Below are positions 12,613 through 15,409 of a stretch of DNA of 15,409 nt, in pieces. Every line of letters begins with the position of its first letter. The first letter of the stretch is position 1. The notes under the pieces were generated by a model. The model did no database searches, was not told the DNA's origin, and worked only from the letters and a program-made list of their open reading frames with translations. Source of the DNA: JAPKZH01 sp964537875. GTDB lineage: Bacteria; Acidobacteriota; Aminicenantia; Aminicenantales; UBA4085. Made by a program: the position numbers and the translations under genes. The stretch is taken from positions 1 to 15,409 of the forward strand of contig CAZIDN010000079.1 in the NCBI GenBank assembly GCA_964537875.1, in the 5' to 3' direction.

Positions 12613-12641
12613 ATTATAAATCAACCATTAGGCAATGTCAA
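12613..12641 (-). promoter_or_regulatory. Perfect consensus sigma-70 promoter of the HEPN cassette
   Basis: The minus strand reads TTGACA (12641-12636), a 17-nt spacer and TATAAT (12618-12613), matching consensus at all twelve positions. The start is expected near 12606. A promoter this strong implies constitutive expression unless a repressor acts on it, as expected for a self-regulated toxin or defence cassette. Confidence 0.85.
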
Positions 12642-12659
12642 GGATTACAGCAGAGGGAA

Positions 12660-13298
12660 TCATTTCGGACCATTTTTAAAAAAGCTCTTCTTGCCGATAC
12701 GTTAATAATCCGACGGCCTTTCTCGGCCCTAGCCGGCCTTGAAACCAGGCCCCGTAATAACAACATGGCCCCTCTTTGAGCTGGTTCATCGCCGCCGCCC
12801 GGCCAAGGGCGGCCCAAGACCCCCGCCACGGCGCGCCGGAACGTCACCACGCCGGCCCGGGCCGGCCCCAGATACCCCGCCCCCTACCATGCGCCGGCGC
12901 CCCCCCCTGGCCTAGCTTTCCCTGGCCGAAAAGCGGGCCGAAACCCGAAAACTAAGCGCGCCCTTCTAAAGGGTTTGCGGGCGCCTGTTTTTCGGCGAAA
13001 AGCCAAGCGCCTGATAGTAAAGGGGATATGCCCCGAAACTAGTTTACGTAATTGCTTATTACGTGACCCAGGGCATTGCGCGCCTGGCCCTCCGGCACGG
13101 CCTGAAACGCGGGCAGGGGAACTGGGCGGACGGAAGGTGTGCTTTTCCTATCAAGAGGCGCCGGAAGCGCCGGGGGGCCGCCCGGGCCGGGCGGGCCGGC
13201 CTTCGCCCTTCTTTTTCGTCATCCCTCCCAACCCTTTTCGTCCCGGCCGGTCGGCGCCGTCCCCGCGCCTTGCCGGCCTTCCCCCCTCTCTTCCGTTT
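12660..13298. other. GC-rich, palindrome-rich stretch without a convincing gene
   Basis: No ORF here has both a good SD and protein-like sequence. The stretch holds a perfect 16-bp palindrome (12851-12866), GCGCCGGCGC near 12892, GGGG-ATATG-CCCC (13023-13035) and ACGTAAT-TGCTT-ATTACGT (13046-13064). GCGCCC/GGGCGC near 12965-12985 is followed by CTGTTTTT and could be a rightward terminator. It could hold operators, an origin or decayed genes. Confidence 0.45.
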
Positions 13299-13538
13299 CT
13301 AATCCGGGCGGTACCCGCTTCCAGAAGTCCCTTCCAACCGGGTCCGTTTTTGCCGCCTGGCCTGTTCCCCTGCTTTCTCCTGGCCCTTTTCGGTCCCTGT
13401 TTCCCCCTGCCTTGCCAGGCGCCCGTCCCTGAGTTCCTTGGCGAGCTTGCCGCCTTCGACTTCGCGGACCTTCCCGGCGAACGCCCGCCAAAACGCCTCT
13501 ACCTCGCTTTGTTCCGGCGTGTCGTTCGCCCTTTTTAT
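13299..13538 (-). CDS. Probable -1 frameshift extension or start-less ORF, 79 codons
   Basis: After the stop of the 147-aa gene, the -1 frame reads on as a protein-like, GC3-rich sequence (ANDTPEQSEVEAFWRAFAGK, then a charged tail ending SGYRPD). There is no ATG, GTG or TTG at its head. The stop follows a run of six A residues (AAAAAATAA), where a ribosome on AAA could slip back one base and continue. Alternatives are a frameshift mutation that split one gene, or a rare start codon. Confidence 0.4.
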   Translation of the reverse strand: MKRANDTPEQSEVEAFWRAFAGKVREVEGGKLAKELRDGRLARQGETGTEKGQEKAGEQARRQKRTRLEGTSGSGYRPD

Positions 13539-13978
13539 TTTTTGGCCCCTGGCGGTGGCTCGAAGATGGCTCGCCGGATGCCATCGAGGTATCCGGGGCC
13601 CTCGTTGCCCATCCTCCAGGCGATGGACCGGATATCGTGTTCTATGCTTTTCTTTTTCTCGTCCAGGGTCTCGCGCCTCACCCCACGCTCGAACGCCGCC
13701 ATGACCGCCTCGTTTTCCTCGCCGACGGCGGCGGCCTCGGCGGCCTGGCGCCTTTGTCGGTACCCCTCTTCCAGGGCCTTCATCCGTTTCCCCAGGGCGG
13801 CCTTCTCGGCCTCGTATTTTTGCTTTATTCCCGCGGTCCTCCTGTCTACCTCCCGGTACCTGGCGTTCCTTACCTTTTGGAAGTTTGTTTTTCCCTTTGA
13901 CATTTTTTTCACCTCTGTCTGGATTACCCGGTGCCAGGCCCCCCTCATTTTTTGGAAGCCCGATTTTTTCTCTGGCAT
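13535..13978 (-). CDS. Coiled-coil hypothetical protein, 147 aa
   Basis: ATG 13978 has GAGGGAGAAATATC upstream. A second in-frame ATG (codon 26) has its own GAGGTG site, so two products are possible. The N-terminal 45 residues contain a duplication: KSGFQKMRGAWHR followed by KTNFQKVRNARYR. Residues 47-125 are mostly charged helix (KQKYEAEKAALGKRMKALEE), likely a coiled coil. It shows no enzyme motif and no membrane segment. It follows the 148-aa gene by 12 nt. The family is not recognised; the frame may extend by frameshift (13299-13538). Confidence 0.75.
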   Translation of the reverse strand: MPEKKSGFQKMRGAWHRVIQTEVKKMSKGKTNFQKVRNARYREVDRRTAGIKQKYEAEKAALGKRMKALEEGYRQRRQAAEAAAVGEENEAVMAAFERGVRRETLDEKKKSIEHDIRSIAWRMGNEGPGYLDGIRRAIFEPPPGAKK

Positions 13979-13990
13979 GATATTTCTCCC

Positions 13991-14437
13991 TCATTTAACC
14001 GAAAGGCAAGCCTTGAGGTCTTTTTCCAGGGTCCATAATTTCTCAATCGTTCTCCCAGGGGTGCCGGCAACCTTATCCATCTTAACGGTGGCCCCTTCGA
14101 TTTCCCCGGAAATAAGCTTTAGCCTCTGGTTGGCGAGCCTAAGCCTTCTCCTGGCCCTGGCTTGCCTGTTCTTTTTTTCCCTGGCCAGCAGCGGCTCCAG
14201 CAACCCTCTCGGCAGCCTCTCGAACGGGGCCCACTTCAGGTTCTTCGCCAGCTCCCGGGCGAAGTGGCCGTACTCGTCCTTCAGGTCCTGCGTGCCGTAA
14301 AGCGCGTTCTCCCAGTCCTCCAGCCCGCCCTTGTCCAAACTGACCCCGAAGGGGTAGCCTCCGGGCCCCTGGAAGACGTCCATGAAGAATCCGCCATCCT
14401 CGTCCATCCCTAAATACAAAATTTCTCTGACCATCAT
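13991..14437 (-). CDS. Hypothetical protein, 148 aa
   Basis: AAGGAGAAAGGCC precedes tandem ATGs at 14437; the first is used. Residues 1-45 look like a small beta-rich domain (EILYLGMDEDGGFFMDVFQG). A helical region with GHFARELAKNLKWAPFERLP follows, then a basic coiled segment (REKKNRQARARRRLRLANQR). It has no cysteine motif or membrane span. It is probably cotranscribed with the 147-aa gene. No family is recognised. Confidence 0.75.
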   Translation of the reverse strand: MMVREILYLGMDEDGGFFMDVFQGPGGYPFGVSLDKGGLEDWENALYGTQDLKDEYGHFARELAKNLKWAPFERLPRGLLEPLLAREKKNRQARARRRLRLANQRLKLISGEIEGATVKMDKVAGTPGRTIEKLWTLEKDLKACLSVK

Positions 14438-14769
14438 GGCCTTTCTCCTTCAACAAGATTTTGAGAGGCGGTCTGCCCGCCCTCGCGGCCAAAGGTACTG
14501 GTCAGGGCACCGGCGGTCAAGGTTAGTTTTGAGGTCGCCTCAGGCGGAGGCGCCCCCCAGTGCGCCGATGGACGGCGAAATGTCCAGGCGCTGGATGGAG
14601 GAAACGAAGTTTCTAACTTCGCACCGCAGCCCACCCCACCTTAATCCCTGATTTTTCAATCATTTTAGTCGATTTGTCTTTTTAGCCTGAGTTAGTCAAA
14701 CTGAGCCATTTTTAGCGATTTTGTCCCCGTCGTGTCCACACGGTGAGGCTAAGGATTAAGCAGAGTGAG
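14438..14769. other. Intergenic stretch with a divergent direct repeat
   Basis: No gene is convincing. A 66-codon GTG-started frame (14434-14634, minus) overlaps the next gene by TGATG but is Ser/Thr/Pro/Gly-rich and unlike a folded protein. CATTTTAGTCGATTTGTC (14661-14678) recurs with small changes at 14707-14725. Base composition shifts from GC-rich to AT-rich near 14640, a possible module boundary. Confidence 0.4.
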
Positions 14770-14920
14770 CGGCTGACTTCTAAGCAGCGCAGTCCAACAA
14801 AATATTTTCATACGGGCTGGAGCGATATGAGGGGGAGCAGGTCCAATTTGCTAAAGAACCCACGTTACGGGTGGACCATATCTTACGGATGAGGTCAAAT
14901 ATTTTGCAGGGTCATAGAAT
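14770..14920. ncRNA. Candidate structured RNA with nested stems
   Basis: Stems nest in order: CAAAATATTT (14798-14807) with AAATATTTTG (14897-14906); TCAT (14808-14811) with ATGA (14889-14892); GATAT (14824-14828) with ATATC (14878-14882); GGTCCA (14840-14845) with TGGACC (14872-14877); CCC (14859-14861) with GGG (14869-14871). Five collinear stems in 110 nt with no coding frame suggest a folded RNA. All pairs are Watson-Crick, so the strand cannot be told. It is not recognised as tmRNA, RNase P, SRP or 6S RNA. Confidence 0.4.
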
Positions 14921-14941
14921 TGGTAAGTATCCCCCCGGGCC

Positions 14942-15409
14942 CTACAGCTCTTGGTCTTTCCAAGCCCCAATGTATTTTGCGGTGCCTTTGCATTCTTGAA
15001 GAACAACGTGGCAGATTTTCATTCCTGGTGTTAACCTTATTTTATTTCGTCCGGCATTGTATATTTCAAGAATCTGCTTGTTGGAAATCCCCGGAGCTAT
15101 GAACGGAGCCGCGATATGACTCATCAGTCCAATTCGAGCGAATCTCGAGCGTGAGTTCAGCCACCCGCACAAGTCCTCGGGGAGCGTAATCCTCTCTTTT
15201 GTGATCCCAAGCACCAGTTCACCTGGCTCCAATAGGTAGCCATCGATAATATCAACAAGGTTGGTCAGCGTTCTGTAGTCTATATCTGCTTGCGTGATGT
15301 GTTGGTTGGTATTGAAAATCCGCAATTTGTTATCTAATGTCAAATCAATTGAGGCAGGGCCAATGGCATTCTCGTCATAAGGCTCTATTCTTATTCTGCC
15401 ATTCATGAT
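14942..15409 (-). CDS. dcd: dCTP deaminase / dUTPase family protein, N-terminus outside window
   Basis: Family members deaminate dCTP to dUTP, and some also release dUMP, supplying dTTP synthesis. The visible 154 codons contain RIRIEPYDENAIGPASIDL (N-terminal family motif), GYLLEPGELVLGITKERITL, SRSRFARIGLMSH (S87 and R91 of the substrate site) and ILEIYNAG with E114, equivalent to the catalytic Glu of E. coli Dcd (E138). After the usual His the sequence is AAPFIAPG rather than TAHRIDPG, so substrate handling may differ. The frame is still open at the window edge, and about 10-15 N-terminal residues are probably missing; an internal ATG at 15406 is unlikely to be the start. It may be host or phage. 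Confidence 0.85.
   Translation of the reverse strand: MMNGRIRIEPYDENAIGPASIDLTLDNKLRIFNTNQHITQADIDYRTLTNLVDIIDGYLLEPGELVLGITKERITLPEDLCGWLNSRSRFARIGLMSHIAAPFIAPGISNKQILEIYNAGRNKIRLTPGMKICHVVLQECKGTAKYIGAWKDQEL

Noticed and set aside
12638..12850. Leftward 70-codon frame
   Set aside because: Its GTG start has no SD, and the frame runs into the -35 box of the perfect promoter at 12613-12641.
12975..14300. Rightward 441-codon open frame
   Set aside because: It lies antisense to the 147- and 148-aa genes, has no SD, and is a Pro/Ser/Phe-rich translation typical of the reverse strand of GC-rich, Lys/Arg/Glu-rich genes.
14434..14634. Leftward 66-codon GTG frame overlapping the 148-aa gene start
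   Set aside because: The overlap pattern is attractive, but the sequence is Ser/Thr/Pro-rich and no SD lies before the GTG. It was not strong enough to call a gene.
14640..14941. Second attachment site (copy of the tRNA-His 3' end)
   Set aside because: I searched by eye for the T-arm and acceptor sequence in this stretch and elsewhere and found no copy. The other att site is probably outside the window.
1..15409. CRISPR array or insertion sequence
   Set aside because: No regularly spaced repeats, and no transposase motif or IS-like terminal repeats, were seen.

Overview
This is bacterial DNA carrying part of an integrated phage-like element. Translation uses Shine-Dalgarno sites, and promoters match the sigma-70 consensus, including one perfect TTGACA-N17-TATAAT. 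I cannot assign a phylum. The tRNA-His has the bacterial G-1:C73 pair and no encoded CCA. Almost every gene reads leftward on the minus strand.

Layout, left to right. (1) 1-211 is flanking DNA with an intact tRNA-His gene. (2) 203-1920 holds a large serine recombinase whose stop codon lies inside the tRNA acceptor arm, so this looks like one end (attL or attR) of an integrated element. A 59-residue ORF is ATGA-coupled upstream of it. (3) 1979-9354 is a GC-rich, tightly packed, mostly unidirectional set of phage morphogenesis genes. It contains a T4 gp21-like prohead protease, a C4 zinc protein, the large terminase (TerL), a small zinc protein that may be the small terminase, an RRM protein and several unrecognised proteins. 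Many neighbours overlap by ATGA, and very short ORFs bridge several gaps. No portal, major capsid or tail gene is visible, so this is either a satellite-like element, a deleted prophage, or one whose missing genes lie outside the window. (4) 9372-9880 is a control region with a candidate structured, attenuator-like leader and divergent promoters. (5) 9880-12641 is an AT-rich cassette that looks acquired. A perfect promoter drives three tandem small HTH proteins, a Swt1-type HEPN protein with an intact RxxxxH motif, a fourth small HTH protein, an alpha/beta protein and a small membrane protein. A zinc-ribbon gene follows. This is the best candidate here for a little-described system, plausibly anti-phage defence or toxin-antitoxin. 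(6) 12660-14437 is GC-rich again: about 640 bp of palindrome-rich DNA without a convincing gene, then two unrecognised genes, one with a possible -1 frameshift extension. (7) 14438-14941 has no convincing gene but includes a nested-stem candidate RNA. (8) 14942-15409 is the C-terminal part of a dCTP deaminase family gene that runs off the window.

The right-hand attachment site was not found, so the element probably continues past 15409. All functions are inferred from reading motifs; no database search was run.
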